43,755 nt of DNA from Lachnospiraceae bacterium (lineage in GTDB: Bacteria > Bacillota > Clostridia > Lachnospirales > Lachnospiraceae), in contig JAAUZV010000009.1 in assembly GCA_014804425.1 (NCBI GenBank), positions 1 through 43,755 of the forward strand. Direction: 5' to 3'. The translations under genes were made by a program, and so were the position numbers. This document shows, one piece after another, positions 1 to 8,310 of the stretch; the first letter of the stretch is position 1; every line of letters begins with the position of its first letter. The notes beneath the pieces are model-generated. The model saw nothing but the letters and a program-made list of their open reading frames with translations, had not been told where the DNA came from and made no database searches.

Positions 1-276
1 ACCTACGAATCGATGCTGCAGCAATACGCAAACGGGACCGGTTCGATCGCAGAGAAAGCGGAACAGACAGCCGATTCATGGGAAGGCTCCATGAACCGTT
101 TATCCAATACATGGACCGCCACGCTCGGAAACATCACGGATTCCGATGCGATCGTCACGATCGTAAACGGCTTAAACAGCCTGCTTTCTGTGGTGAATCA
201 TGTCACGGATGGACTTGGTTCTTTGGGAACGATCGGACTCGGCGCCGGATTATTCGCCGGGATCAAAAACGCAGGT
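1..276 (+). CDS. Phage tail tape measure protein, 5' exon (partial)
   Basis: This is the 3' part of the upstream exon of a tail tape measure gene. The reading frame is open from base 1, so the gene begins outside the window. The segment resembles the conserved end of the N-terminal tape-measure region: an ANGTG stretch, then AEQTADSWEGSMNRLSNTW, then a Gly/Leu-rich GLGAGLFAGIKNAG segment. Tape measure proteins set tail length and are threaded inside the tail tube. The exon ends after the complete codon GGT (Gly) at 274-276. Past that point the frame reads only about 16 unrelated codons before a stop near 324, as expected if intron begins at 277. Spliced to 2324 it continues in frame as KNAG-IFKTTL. 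Family call is confident; the exact boundary rests on the intron model. Confidence 0.85.
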
Positions 277-302
277 AGGGTAAAACGGAACCCCCTTCTA
301 TC

Positions 303-834
303 GAATATGCCTGTTACAGTATGAGTTCCGATTCAGAGAATCGGTTTTGCATACTGTCCTTTGTGAAATACACAATGGTATCTCGTGTGGAATCAACCAC
401 CGTATATCCGATCAGGGATATAGCAGATATGGCATCCCTCTACATTATGGATGTACCCTTTTGCAATTAAGGGTCTTGAAAGTCAGTATACAGATATTAC
501 TACTCTCCTTCGTGGCGACACGGACGGCTTTAGTGACAATGTAATATCTGATGACAACGAGCAGATGACAGCGTACAGATGTACAGAAATCCTTTTAAGG
601 ATGGGAATCTCGCATGACGAGTGCTAATCTCAGAGAGCATCAGGGCAGGCGGTATCGGGTGAAATCCCCGCTGCTGCAAGGAGTGCTCCGGACTTTGCCG
701 GGTGTAACGGTTAGTAATTGCCTTTAGGAATCTTATCTCCTATGTTTACACATTTGTGGAACTCTCATTGTCGGAGTCGATAAGAAGACAATTGATGCGG
801 TCAGGAAAAAAGTTTTTACGGAATTCTTTAGCCG
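303..834 (+). ncRNA. Group I ribozyme guide sequence and candidate catalytic core
   Basis: Pairings readable by eye are as follows. Internal guide 303-314. P2: ACAGTATG 316-323 with CATACTGT 350-357, capped by CCGATT 328-333/AATCGG 339-344. Candidate P3: AGGGCA 642-647 with TGCCTT 719-724. A P4-P6-like nest lies at 648-702, including a CGGG/CCCC arm and GGAG/CTCC. Candidate P7: CGGTTA 708-713 with TAGCCG 829-834. A P8-like hairpin is TAGGA 725-729/TCCTA 738-742. The order P3-P4/P6-P7-P3'-P8-P7' is that of a group I core. The guide and P2 are strong; the P3 to P8 assignments are provisional and need a covariance model. The large region 360-640 would be peripheral helices, and several local hairpins are visible there. 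Confidence 0.6.
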
Positions 835-907
835 CACCCCGTCTCAAATATCCTGTTTTATATTTTGTTTTACACTTCAATTTGAAAGGATGTGATCCAT
901 TAAAGTA

Positions 908-2161
908 CTACATTTTACTCAATAGTTCCTGTTTCTTGTTATTGTATTCCTCTTCCGTTATTAAATCTTCTTCATACATTGACTTGAGTTCTTTGAGCCT
1001 GGATTTGAAATCTGTTGTGTCAGATTTAATATTTTGATCCGTTTCTTTGGTTTCATGAATAGTATATTCATATTCTTTTTCAGGCAACATATCAAGCAAT
1101 ATGTCAAATACTTTTGAATTGAATTTTAAAATTATTGATGAATCTCTACAATACATCAATACACTTTGTTTATCATGTACAATTGAACTGCTTTTAACAG
1201 CTTCTACAGGTTTGCGGCTTCCAATTATAGCTCCTGCTTCACCTCCAATAATACCACCTATTATTGCACCCTTAATAGATGATCCGCCACCACCTCCTCC
1301 TGTTACTTCAGTGGTAATATATTTATCACCCACAATACGATAGTATTTTATATCAGATACTTTTATTTTCATGCCATTTCTTAAAACAGTATTACATATA
1401 CATAAAGAATCAGCATCTTTCCATACAAAACAACTATCACCAAAGTTAATGTCAATATTATCAATTACTATATGGCATATTTTACTGTTGCTTGGTATAT
1501 CACTTCTTTTAAAAAAACAAGTAGTATACATTTCGTTTTCAGATTGAGGTAAATCATCATACAAAGTATCAATTAGTGTATCAACATTATTTCTTTCATT
1601 TGGATAAAACCCAACATCCAATACATTATATGGATCTAATATCAATTCACAATTAATACATCCTGCGGATTCTTTATACTTTATTGAAGATACCTTATCA
1701 TACTTTATATGGACTGGCGATAACGAAGCAATAACATCAAAAGGTTTCGTAATAATTTTATCAATTGGATTAATTGCAATCCATCCATTGACATTAGACG
1801 AATTAAGTATAATCTTTACATCTTTTGAAGTAATATTAGGTACTGACTTCCAAGCACGAATAGTAAAAGAGCTAAAGAAGCTTTTCCATTTTATAATACA
1901 ATGATCAAGTTCATTTTTTTGGCATTTGAAATAAGCACATGCCTCTGATACACATTGCTGTTCATCTATCCCCTTGAAGTCCACTCGTATACGTTTGCCA
2001 TTTTCGTCAGTTTCATTTATCCATTCTTTTTCAATTTGTTCAGAATATATAATTTCTTTTCCGCATTCTGGACAGGAAATAGTTATAATATCTTTTTCAT
2101 TTGATAAGTTAAGCAATCTTTCAAAGCCACAATTTTTGCATCTATAATATATTGTTGACAC
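908..2161 (-). CDS. Intron-borne zinc-ribbon / glycine-zipper / SHOCT-like protein
   Basis: A 417-aa protein encoded antisense to the intron and host gene. Seen: an N-terminal zinc ribbon with paired cysteines (C8/C11 in RCKNCG and C30/C33 in CPECG). A long middle region of mixed sheet-like sequence follows. Around residues 290-320 is a glycine-rich glycine-zipper segment (GGGGGG, then AIIGGIIGGEAGAIIGS). At the C terminus is a short helical hairpin, RLKELKSMYEEDLITEEEYN, typical of SHOCT domains. Proteins of this build are widespread and poorly characterised; some are thought to be membrane- or oligomerisation-linked. No LAGLIDADG, GIY-YIG, HNH or recombinase signature is present, so it is not an obvious mobility protein. 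The start is GTG at 2161, with GGAG seven bases upstream. It is AT-rich and has its own promoter. Function unknown. Confidence 0.82.
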   Translation of the reverse strand: MSTIYYRCKNCGFERLLNLSNEKDIITISCPECGKEIIYSEQIEKEWINETDENGKRIRVDFKGIDEQQCVSEACAYFKCQKNELDHCIIKWKSFFSSFTIRAWKSVPNITSKDVKIILNSSNVNGWIAINPIDKIITKPFDVIASLSPVHIKYDKVSSIKYKESAGCINCELILDPYNVLDVGFYPNERNNVDTLIDTLYDDLPQSENEMYTTCFFKRSDIPSNSKICHIVIDNIDINFGDSCFVWKDADSLCICNTVLRNGMKIKVSDIKYYRIVGDKYITTEVTGGGGGGSSIKGAIIGGIIGGEAGAIIGSRKPVEAVKSSSIVHDKQSVLMYCRDSSIILKFNSKVFDILLDMLPEKEYEYTIHETKETDQNIKSDTTDFKSRLKELKSMYEEDLITEEEYNNKKQELLSKM

Positions 2162-2193
2162 TTTTATTCTCCTATTATCGTATATTTATATCT

Positions 2194-2222
2194 ATTATAC
2201 ATTAGAAGTATTTAAAACGCAA
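2194..2222 (-). promoter_or_regulatory. Promoter of the intron-borne gene
   Basis: On the minus strand TTGCGT (2217-2222), 17 bases, then TATAAT (2194-2199), about 30 bases upstream of the GTG start at 2161. The -10 is perfect and the -35 keeps only TTG. The -35 overlaps the first stem-loop of the array at 2219-2306, so structure formation or protein binding there could affect transcription. It implies expression independent of, and opposing, tail gene transcription. Confidence 0.6.
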
Positions 2223-2306
2223 TCTCCGCAATTGCAAAATGAATGTCTTCACAGCATTCATAGTGGTTCTCTACAAGCCACCAGATGTAATCCTCCACAG
2301 ATTACA
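2219..2306 (+). repeat. Array of four stem-loops with conserved 7-nt loops
   Basis: Four consecutive hairpins have different stems but near-identical loops. (1) GCAAT/ATTGC, loop CTCCGCA at 2224-2230. (2) TGAATGT/GCATTCA, loop CTTCACA at 2247-2253. (3) GTGGTT/AGCCAC, loop CTCTACA at 2269-2275. (4) TGTAATC/GATTACA, loop CTCCACA at 2293-2299. Loop consensus is CTYYRCA with a period of 22-24 bases. Stem sequences differ yet stay paired (including G-U pairs), so selection on structure plus loop sequence is the natural reading. The array sits between the start of the antisense gene and the 3' splice site. It could be a P9-type extension, a protein-binding array, or a DNA recombination end. No known motif is recognised. 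Confidence 0.85.
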
Positions 2307-2323
2307 AAAATAGAAATAGTATG

Positions 2324-5300
2324 ATATTCAAAACAACATTAAAAGATATAAATACTACAGCAGTTGCAATAGATAAATTAAATAAGGTTACATCAACAAT
2401 AAGAAGTGCAAATGATAAAAATTATGCTCTGTATGGTGCGGCAATAGATGGATTAAATGCAAAACAACTAACTTTGGCATTATCAACTCAAAAACTTTCA
2501 GATGAAGAGTTAAGAGAAATAATACAAAAAAATGAGTTGATTAAAAAGTATGGTGCAGAACAATTAATAAAAACAGGTTTATTATCTGAAAATTCATCAT
2601 TATTAGTTTCCGAAAAAGCTGTTAGTGCGGAAAAGTTAAAAGAAAGCATTATTCAATCGGCAATAAATAAAGAAAAAGCTGAGGAGTTTATCCAAAAACA
2701 ATTAATTGTCACTGCAAATGGCGAGGAATCTGCTTCTACTATTCTACTTAATAAAACATTAATGGATGAAGCAGTTAAAAGGGGCGTATTATCCGAGGAA
2801 AAAGCGGCTGAAATTCTGTCTACTTATGGTGTTGTTGTTGCTGATAATACAGAAATAGGAAGTAAAATAGGACTCGAAAAAGCAACTAAAGAATTAATCA
2901 AAGATAAACTTCACCTGAGTAAACTTAATAGCTCTATTATAGTTGGAGTAACTGCATTAATCACTATTCTATATCAATGTTCAAAAGTAGTTAAAGAAGT
3001 TAGAGATAAAGCACAAGAATTAGGAACTTCTTTTAAGGAAACATCGTCTGGTATAAAAGATTACAAAAACCAAATAGAGGATCTATACAATGTAATTAAT
3101 GATAGCAACTCTTCTATTGAGGATGTTACCAATGCTCGTAAAACCCTTTTATCTGTTCAAGATGAGTTAATTGATAAGTTTGGTACAGAAAAAAGTGTTA
3201 TAAATGATGTTACAGAGGCAATTAATGGTCAAACAGAATCCTTGGATAGACTTACTAAAACAGAATGGCAAGAAGTTAAGAATGAATTCAACAATGGCGG
3301 CTTTTGGAATAAAATTGCCAACTTCTTTGAAGGCACAGATAATATTCAAAGAATGCTTGATGAATATGGTGAAAAGACAATTTTATTCAACTGGGTTGAT
3401 TTTGTAAGTATAAACAAACTCACTGATGAAATGGTTGCTGAGCTTGAAAATATTGGTATAGATATTAAAGTCAGCACTGATAATCTACAAGCCATAAGGG
3501 ACTTTGATTCCTTAACAGAATCTATATCAGATACAAAAGGTGCAATGCTGTCCATTACCGGTAATGCAGAGGAAATATATAATCAATTAGTAGCACTGCA
3601 AAATCTTATTGGAAATGACGATTCTTTTAATAAGCTATATAAAAAAGTTGAATCTACTGCTAATTCATATAAGAATTTAACAGACAACTATAAAGAATTC
3701 TACAATCAATATATTCTGTATGAAAAAATACTTACTGTGGAATCCGATTATGCAGATGCATTTAAGGACATAACAGATGCGTATGAGGAATATAATGAAG
3801 CATTTATTTCTGGTGATGAGAATAAAATAAAAGAAGCGTCTGAAAAATATGCCAATACTGTGTCAGACGCAATAAATAATGCTATTACAAATGGGGATTC
3901 TGATGTAGCTGACTACTTTGAAAACATGTATCCAGCATTACACTCTGTTGTTGAAGGTTGGAATTTTACTATAGCTTTTGATTCTAATGTTGATAATTTG
4001 CAAGACAAAGTGCAATCTGTTTTAGATGAATTAAAGGACGATGATGGTAGATCCTTAACAGCAGAAGAAATACTTGGATTAGATACAGAAAACGAACAGT
4101 ATCAAGCACTAATTTCTATTGCACACGAGTATAATATGACTCTTGAAGAAATGATAGAGTTATTAAAAGAACGTAATTTAGTATCTGCCATGGACTATCA
4201 AAGACTTGTCGATCTATTTGGACAAGAAAATGTAGATAACCTTTCTACAGAGGATTTGGAAATCGCTTACACAATCAAAAACGTTGGTAATATGACATTT
4301 GAACAATTACAGGCAGCGATTGAAAAGACAAAAGAAATTGCAACTGTTCCGACCACTCCCCTCTCCATCACTGAAACAGTAAAACAGATTGATACAAGAT
4401 TGAGACCAGTGCTTTCTTCCTTGCAATCTGCTTATCAAGAAATCTTTTCGTTAGACGAAAATACAGGAGAAAAAATATTTACTCATCTTGACGAAGCAGA
4501 AATTACGGATAAATTTAAGCCGGTATTGGATGCGTTACGGGATCTGGATGAGATTGACGGAATCAACATAGACTATTCCACCTATGACGATTTTGTATCC
4601 GTATTATGCGACACCTCTTCTACTGCGAAAGATGTTCAGGACCAGATTGACAAACTTGCAACCTATATCATCTACACATCTGATTGCACAAATATGTCTG
4701 CCGAGACATTTAACCTGCTTGCAGAATCCCTCTCTGAAATGGGGATTACAAATGCTTATGAGATACTTGGAAAAATCCGTGATGCGCAGGAAGATCTTGC
4801 CGAATTAGGATATGATGCAACTACTATTACAAAAGACGAAGCAAAAAGTATACTAGAGCTTGGTCGTGCATCACTAGAGACAGAAGAATATTTAAGATAC
4901 TATCTTCTGCAAAAAGAACTTGCAAAAAATCCACTCAGCACGATTGATGACATTACACAATTAGAATCTTTGTGCAATGCATTAGGTATTACCGGCGAAT
5001 TATATGAAGCAGTCGATATATTAAAGGCGAACTTTGAAGCAAAAAAAGCAGGTGTACCAGGAAGTGGAATTGATGAATCAATTAAATATTGGCAGCAGAA
5101 AATACAAGAGCTTACAAACGACGGATATGAATATTTTAAATTTAATTTTGACAAATCCGAAACAGGTTCGTCAAGATCCGGTTCATCATCCGCAAAAGAC
5201 ACAGCAGAAACCTTCGACTGGATCGAACAGGCGATCAACCATGTAGAAAAAGAAATCAAAGCACTCGACGAAGTCGCAAATTCAGTCTACTCCACCTTCT

Positions 5301-7342
5301 CACAGAAAAATGAAGCACTCGCGCAGGAGATCAGCAAAATCAGTGAGGAAATTGACCTCCAGCAGCAGGCATACACCAATTACATGAACCGTGCCGAAGC
5401 CGTCGGTCTCTCCGACCACTACAAAAACCTCATTCAGAACGGCTCACTCGGCATGGAAGACATTACCGGCGAAGCCCTACAGAATCAGATCAGCGAATAC
5501 CAAAAATGGTATGACAAGGCACAGGATGTTTCCAAGGCAATCAAAGACCTTAACACTGACATGAAAGATCTATATGTCAGTGCTTACAAATTACAGACCG
5601 AAAACCTAAAAGAAAAACTTGACAGCGACTCCATTACTCAGAAACAATATTTGGATGGTCTGAAAGAAGCATATGAAAGATTCTATGCCGATTTAGATGA
5701 CTTTGCAGAACAGTATCATGAAGCCGTATTGGAATACCTTGCAGAAGAAAAGAATTATCTGAACAGTGTTGCCGGTGCCGCCGCATCTCTGCTTGATACC
5801 GAGATCGACAAAATACAGGAAGATGCAGAATCACAAGAAGAAAGCATCCAAAAACAGATCGATCTGCTCGAAGCGAAGAAAAAGCCGCTGCAGGATGAAC
5901 TGGACGCACTGGAAGATAAGGCAAAAAGAGAAAACCTCATATTAAATCTTCAAAAGGCCCAATATGAATTGGCAAGATCGGAAAACCAACGAACAAAACT
6001 GTTATATAAAGATGGACAAATGGTCTACTCTTCCGATCCTACCGCCATAGCGGATGCAAAAAAAGATGTAGATGATGCCAGACTGGAGCTCCAAAAGCAA
6101 TCAATTGAGGACCGGATCGATGCGCTCGATGATGAGATCAATAAATATAATGATCTCATTGGCCAGATCAATCGCGCAGCAGATACACAAATTGATGCAC
6201 TGGAGAAGATCAAGCGCAAATGGCAGGAAGTAACCGACCAGCAGGAATATGTAAAAAACATGACGTTACTTACGGATGAATTTGGTACAGGTGCAGTCAC
6301 CAAAATTCTGACGGGCAATGATGACGATTTACTGGAGCGCTGGAAAAACAGCTATATCAGCACCCTTGCCGGCATTGACATGGAAAGTCAGGGTTATATC
6401 GGTGATATGACCGGGCAGCTCGCAGCATTATATGATGTAGATTTATCATCGCTGCAAGACCAGTTCCGGAATGTGGCAAATACTATAAGCGGCGTAACGG
6501 GCGCTTTGGGAAAAGCCGCCTCCGCGGTCGGAATTGGCATCAACGCGCCAACCGATCGACAGGGTGCAGAAGGGGAACCCGTTTCCAGTAACAGCCTATC
6601 TGATTCTGTCACAAATCTTGGTATGATCTCAAATGAAACCCTTCCTGACATAACGTCAAATATGGAAGAGATTGCACAAACCGCGGCGAACGCGTCATTC
6701 GAAGTATCTCATGTGGCAGATGCCATCAACGACATTCCCGAATCCAAAGATGTGACGATTTCTGTTCACACAGTTGGCAATGTTTCAGGCGGAGCGTCCT
6801 CACTCATATCGCAGACTGCATTTATGGAAGGCAATGTCTATGCTTCCGGCACCAGACGCGCAGAAAAAGGTCTTGCCCTTGTCGGTGAAGAAAAACCCGA
6901 AGTCATTCTTACAAACGATAAAAAAGCATTCCTGGCAAAACAGCCCACCCTGCTCAACATGGAAGGCGGCGAAACCGTCTTTGACGGCGATGCCACAGCC
7001 AGAATGCTGAAAGCACGCGGCTTCAGGCCGATCACTGCGGACGAATTTCCACTTTTGAAAGCATTCAGCTCCTACAGCCCGGATGAACTCCGGCAGAAAT
7101 TTGCCCCCAGCCTAGCCAGTCCGGCAACATCCGCAGCGTCCTCTGCGATGCAGAATGCCAATCATGCCATCAATAACAGCTCCGTCAACAACGGACCATC
7201 CTACACCATGTCGGGTGATGTTCATATCCATTGTCCGGGCGTTACAAAGGATGAAGTGGCAAAACAGATTGGCACAGAGCTGACAAACGTATTTAGCGGT
7301 TTGAGCCTAAAGGCATATCAACGCGCGAATATCACACGATAG
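2324..7342 (+). CDS. Phage tail tape measure protein, 3' exon
   Basis: This exon encodes about 1672 residues. An ATG lies at 2321-2323, but it is the last three bases of the proposed intron and has no ribosome binding site, so translation most likely continues from the exon ending at 276. The protein has long alpha-helical/coiled-coil stretches, one hydrophobic segment early (SSIIVGVTALITILYQCSKV), Ser/Gly linkers near 5160-5200, a long coiled coil around 5780-6240, and a C-terminal module with ASGTRRAEKGLALVGEEKPE typical of Clostridia tape measures. Base composition shifts: about the first 2 kb (to roughly 4350) is strikingly AT-rich, like the intron, while the remainder and exon 1 are richer in GC, suggesting a mosaic gene. 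Role: tail length ruler and possible DNA-ejection component. Confidence 0.88.
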   Translation: MFKTTLKDINTTAVAIDKLNKVTSTIRSANDKNYALYGAAIDGLNAKQLTLALSTQKLSDEELREIIQKNELIKKYGAEQLIKTGLLSENSSLLVSEKAVSAEKLKESIIQSAINKEKAEEFIQKQLIVTANGEESASTILLNKTLMDEAVKRGVLSEEKAAEILSTYGVVVADNTEIGSKIGLEKATKELIKDKLHLSKLNSSIIVGVTALITILYQCSKVVKEVRDKAQELGTSFKETSSGIKDYKNQIEDLYNVINDSNSSIEDVTNARKTLLSVQDELIDKFGTEKSVINDVTEAINGQTESLDRLTKTEWQEVKNEFNNGGFWNKIANFFEGTDNIQRMLDEYGEKTILFNWVDFVSINKLTDEMVAELENIGIDIKVSTDNLQAIRDFDSLTESISDTKGAMLSITGNAEEIYNQLVALQNLIGNDDSFNKLYKKVESTANSYKNLTDNYKEFYNQYILYEKILTVESDYADAFKDITDAYEEYNEAFISGDENKIKEASEKYANTVSDAINNAITNGDSDVADYFENMYPALHSVVEGWNFTIAFDSNVDNLQDKVQSVLDELKDDDGRSLTAEEILGLDTENEQYQALISIAHEYNMTLEEMIELLKERNLVSAMDYQRLVDLFGQENVDNLSTEDLEIAYTIKNVGNMTFEQLQAAIEKTKEIATVPTTPLSITETVKQIDTRLRPVLSSLQSAYQEIFSLDENTGEKIFTHLDEAEITDKFKPVLDALRDLDEIDGINIDYSTYDDFVSVLCDTSSTAKDVQDQIDKLATYIIYTSDCTNMSAETFNLLAESLSEMGITNAYEILGKIRDAQEDLAELGYDATTITKDEAKSILELGRASLETEEYLRYYLLQKELAKNPLSTIDDITQLESLCNALGITGELYEAVDILKANFEAKKAGVPGSGIDESIKYWQQKIQELTNDGYEYFKFNFDKSETGSSRSGSSSAKDTAETFDWIEQAINHVEKEIKALDEVANSVYSTFSQKNEALAQEISKISEEIDLQQQAYTNYMNRAEAVGLSDHYKNLIQNGSLGMEDITGEALQNQISEYQKWYDKAQDVSKAIKDLNTDMKDLYVSAYKLQTENLKEKLDSDSITQKQYLDGLKEAYERFYADLDDFAEQYHEAVLEYLAEEKNYLNSVAGAAASLLDTEIDKIQEDAESQEESIQKQIDLLEAKKKPLQDELDALEDKAKRENLILNLQKAQYELARSENQRTKLLYKDGQMVYSSDPTAIADAKKDVDDARLELQKQSIEDRIDALDDEINKYNDLIGQINRAADTQIDALEKIKRKWQEVTDQQEYVKNMTLLTDEFGTGAVTKILTGNDDDLLERWKNSYISTLAGIDMESQGYIGDMTGQLAALYDVDLSSLQDQFRNVANTISGVTGALGKAASAVGIGINAPTDRQGAEGEPVSSNSLSDSVTNLGMISNETLPDITSNMEEIAQTAANASFEVSHVADAINDIPESKDVTISVHTVGNVSGGASSLISQTAFMEGNVYASGTRRAEKGLALVGEEKPEVILTNDKKAFLAKQPTLLNMEGGETVFDGDATARMLKARGFRPITADEFPLLKAFSSYSPDELRQKFAPSLASPATSAASSAMQNANHAINNSSVNNGPSYTMSGDVHIHCPGVTKDEVAKQIGTELTNVFSGLSLKAYQRANITR

Positions 7343-7364
7343 TTCAGTTTTCAGTCCCTTATCC

Positions 7365-7405
7365 CATCCCCCACCCCACTCCGAAATACGGGTGCGTGGG
7401 GGATG
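7365..7405. other. Strong stem-loop after the tape measure gene
   Basis: CATCCCCCAC (7365-7374) pairs perfectly with GTGGGGGATG (7396-7405) around a 21-base loop. It lies 23 bases after the tape measure stop and about 50 before the next start. No T tract follows, so it is more likely an mRNA-stabilising or processing structure than an intrinsic terminator. The 115-base gap otherwise holds only the AAAAGGAGGA ribosome binding site of the next gene. Confidence 0.65.
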
Positions 7406-7456
7406 TAAGAATCTTAGAAGCACGAACTCAATCTATTATAAAAAGGAGGAACCCCA

Positions 7457-8305
7457 ATGGAACAGGAAAACAAACAAAAACCGATCAGCAAAGACTATCT
7501 GACATCCTCACTAAAGGATTTTGATTCCGAGGTATTGGATAAGAAGTACTTAAAATCCGATGACGGGCAGTTACATACGCATGCCAATAAAGAGGTATTA
7601 AACAGATTAGACGTTTCCGATACCGGCGCATTGCTTTTTGACGGAACCGAAATCAATACGGAATCTCAAGCGATCCGGCAGCTGATTGATCTTTCCTATG
7701 CGAACGCAAACGGTTATACGGACGAAAGGATTGCCGAACTGATCAACGGTGCGCCGAGCACGCTTGACACACTGAAGGAGATCGCTGATGCGTTAGCGGA
7801 AAATGACGACGTCATTCAGGCATTACATGATGCGATCGGAAGCAAAACGGATCAGGCAGACCTTAAAACCGTCGCTTTTTCAGGAAGCTATCACGATTTG
7901 ATCGATAAACCGGTCATTCCGACCAATACAAGTCAATTGACCAATGACGCAGGGTTTAAGACTGCTGATAATGATACATGGAAAGCAAACACTGCTTCAA
8001 GTGAAGGATATGTGGCATCGGGAGCCGATCATGCCAATCAGGTCTGGAAGACCGACGAGAACGGCAATCCGGCTTGGAGAGATGAAGCGGCTGTTCTGAC
8101 CGGAACGATCTTAGAGCAGACATTAACAGCCGGTGCTACGACGATGACATTTACAAACGATGCGATCACGGACGACAGTCTGATCGATGTTTATACAGAT
8201 CCATATTGTACAGGACTTAAAGCCGTTAATCAGGACGGAAGCACCTTGACGCTGACGTTTGACGCACAGAACGTCAATATGCGAGTTTGTGTGAAAGTGG
8301 GGTGA
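7457..8305 (+). CDS. Phage tail fibre-like protein
   Basis: A 282-aa protein with AAAAGGAGG just upstream of its ATG. The middle carries NGYTDERIAELINGAPSTLD followed by LKEIADALAENDDVIQAL, a segment common in tail-fibre and distal-tail proteins of phages of Gram-positive and Gram-negative bacteria. It is followed by SYHDLIDKPVIPTNTSQLTN, another repeat-type motif of fibre shafts. The C terminus is a small beta-rich domain. No signal peptide or membrane segment is seen. Its place downstream of the tape measure and upstream of two small tail-associated proteins fits a receptor-binding or baseplate-peripheral role. The exact receptor function is an inference. Confidence 0.75.
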   Translation: MEQENKQKPISKDYLTSSLKDFDSEVLDKKYLKSDDGQLHTHANKEVLNRLDVSDTGALLFDGTEINTESQAIRQLIDLSYANANGYTDERIAELINGAPSTLDTLKEIADALAENDDVIQALHDAIGSKTDQADLKTVAFSGSYHDLIDKPVIPTNTSQLTNDAGFKTADNDTWKANTASSEGYVASGADHANQVWKTDENGNPAWRDEAAVLTGTILEQTLTAGATTMTFTNDAITDDSLIDVYTDPYCTGLKAVNQDGSTLTLTFDAQNVNMRVCVKVG

Positions 8306-8310
8306 TATTT

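Larger units (their letters stand above)
277..2323 (+). mobile_element. Group I self-splicing intron interrupting the tape measure gene
   Basis: A 2047-nt insertion separates two in-frame parts of the tape measure gene. Seen directly: 303-314 reads GAATATGCCTGT. Its 3' half (309-314) pairs with the last six bases of the 5' exon (GCAGGT, 271-276), placing a U-G wobble exactly at the splice site. Its 5' half (303-308) pairs perfectly with the first six bases of the 3' exon (ATATTC, 2324-2329). This is the P1/P10 internal guide of group I introns. The base before the 3' exon, 2323, is G, as required for omega-G. Splicing is phase 0 and keeps the frame. Directly after the guide comes P2 (316-323/350-357). 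The rest is a structured 5' domain to about 834, an antisense gene, and a stem-loop array before the 3' splice site. No homing endonuclease or transposase motif is visible. Splicing itself is inferred. Confidence 0.82.

Noticed and set aside
645..690. Resemblance to a cobalamin riboswitch (GGTGAAATCC-like string followed by CTGC)
   Set aside because: The conserved B12 box is missing, no cobalamin gene follows, and the same bases fit inside the group I intron core.
2219..2306. CRISPR-like array
   Set aside because: The repeated part is only a 7-base loop; stems differ and there are no constant repeats with unique spacers.
2219..2306. Anticodon-arm mimics (7-nt loops with U second)
   Set aside because: The base corresponding to position 37 is C in all four loops, not a purine, and no tRNA-like neighbours exist.
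277..2323. Group II intron
   Set aside because: No GUGYG start, no domain V-type hairpin near the 3' end and no reverse transcriptase.
277..2323. IStron or IS200/IS605 element (group I intron plus tnpA/tnpB)
   Set aside because: The layout (5' ribozyme, gene, 3' hairpins) is similar, but no TnpA or TnpB motif is present. The gene is antisense and of another type.
2321..7342. Independent tape measure gene starting at ATG 2321
   Set aside because: No ribosome binding site, and the ATG is the final three bases of the proposed intron.
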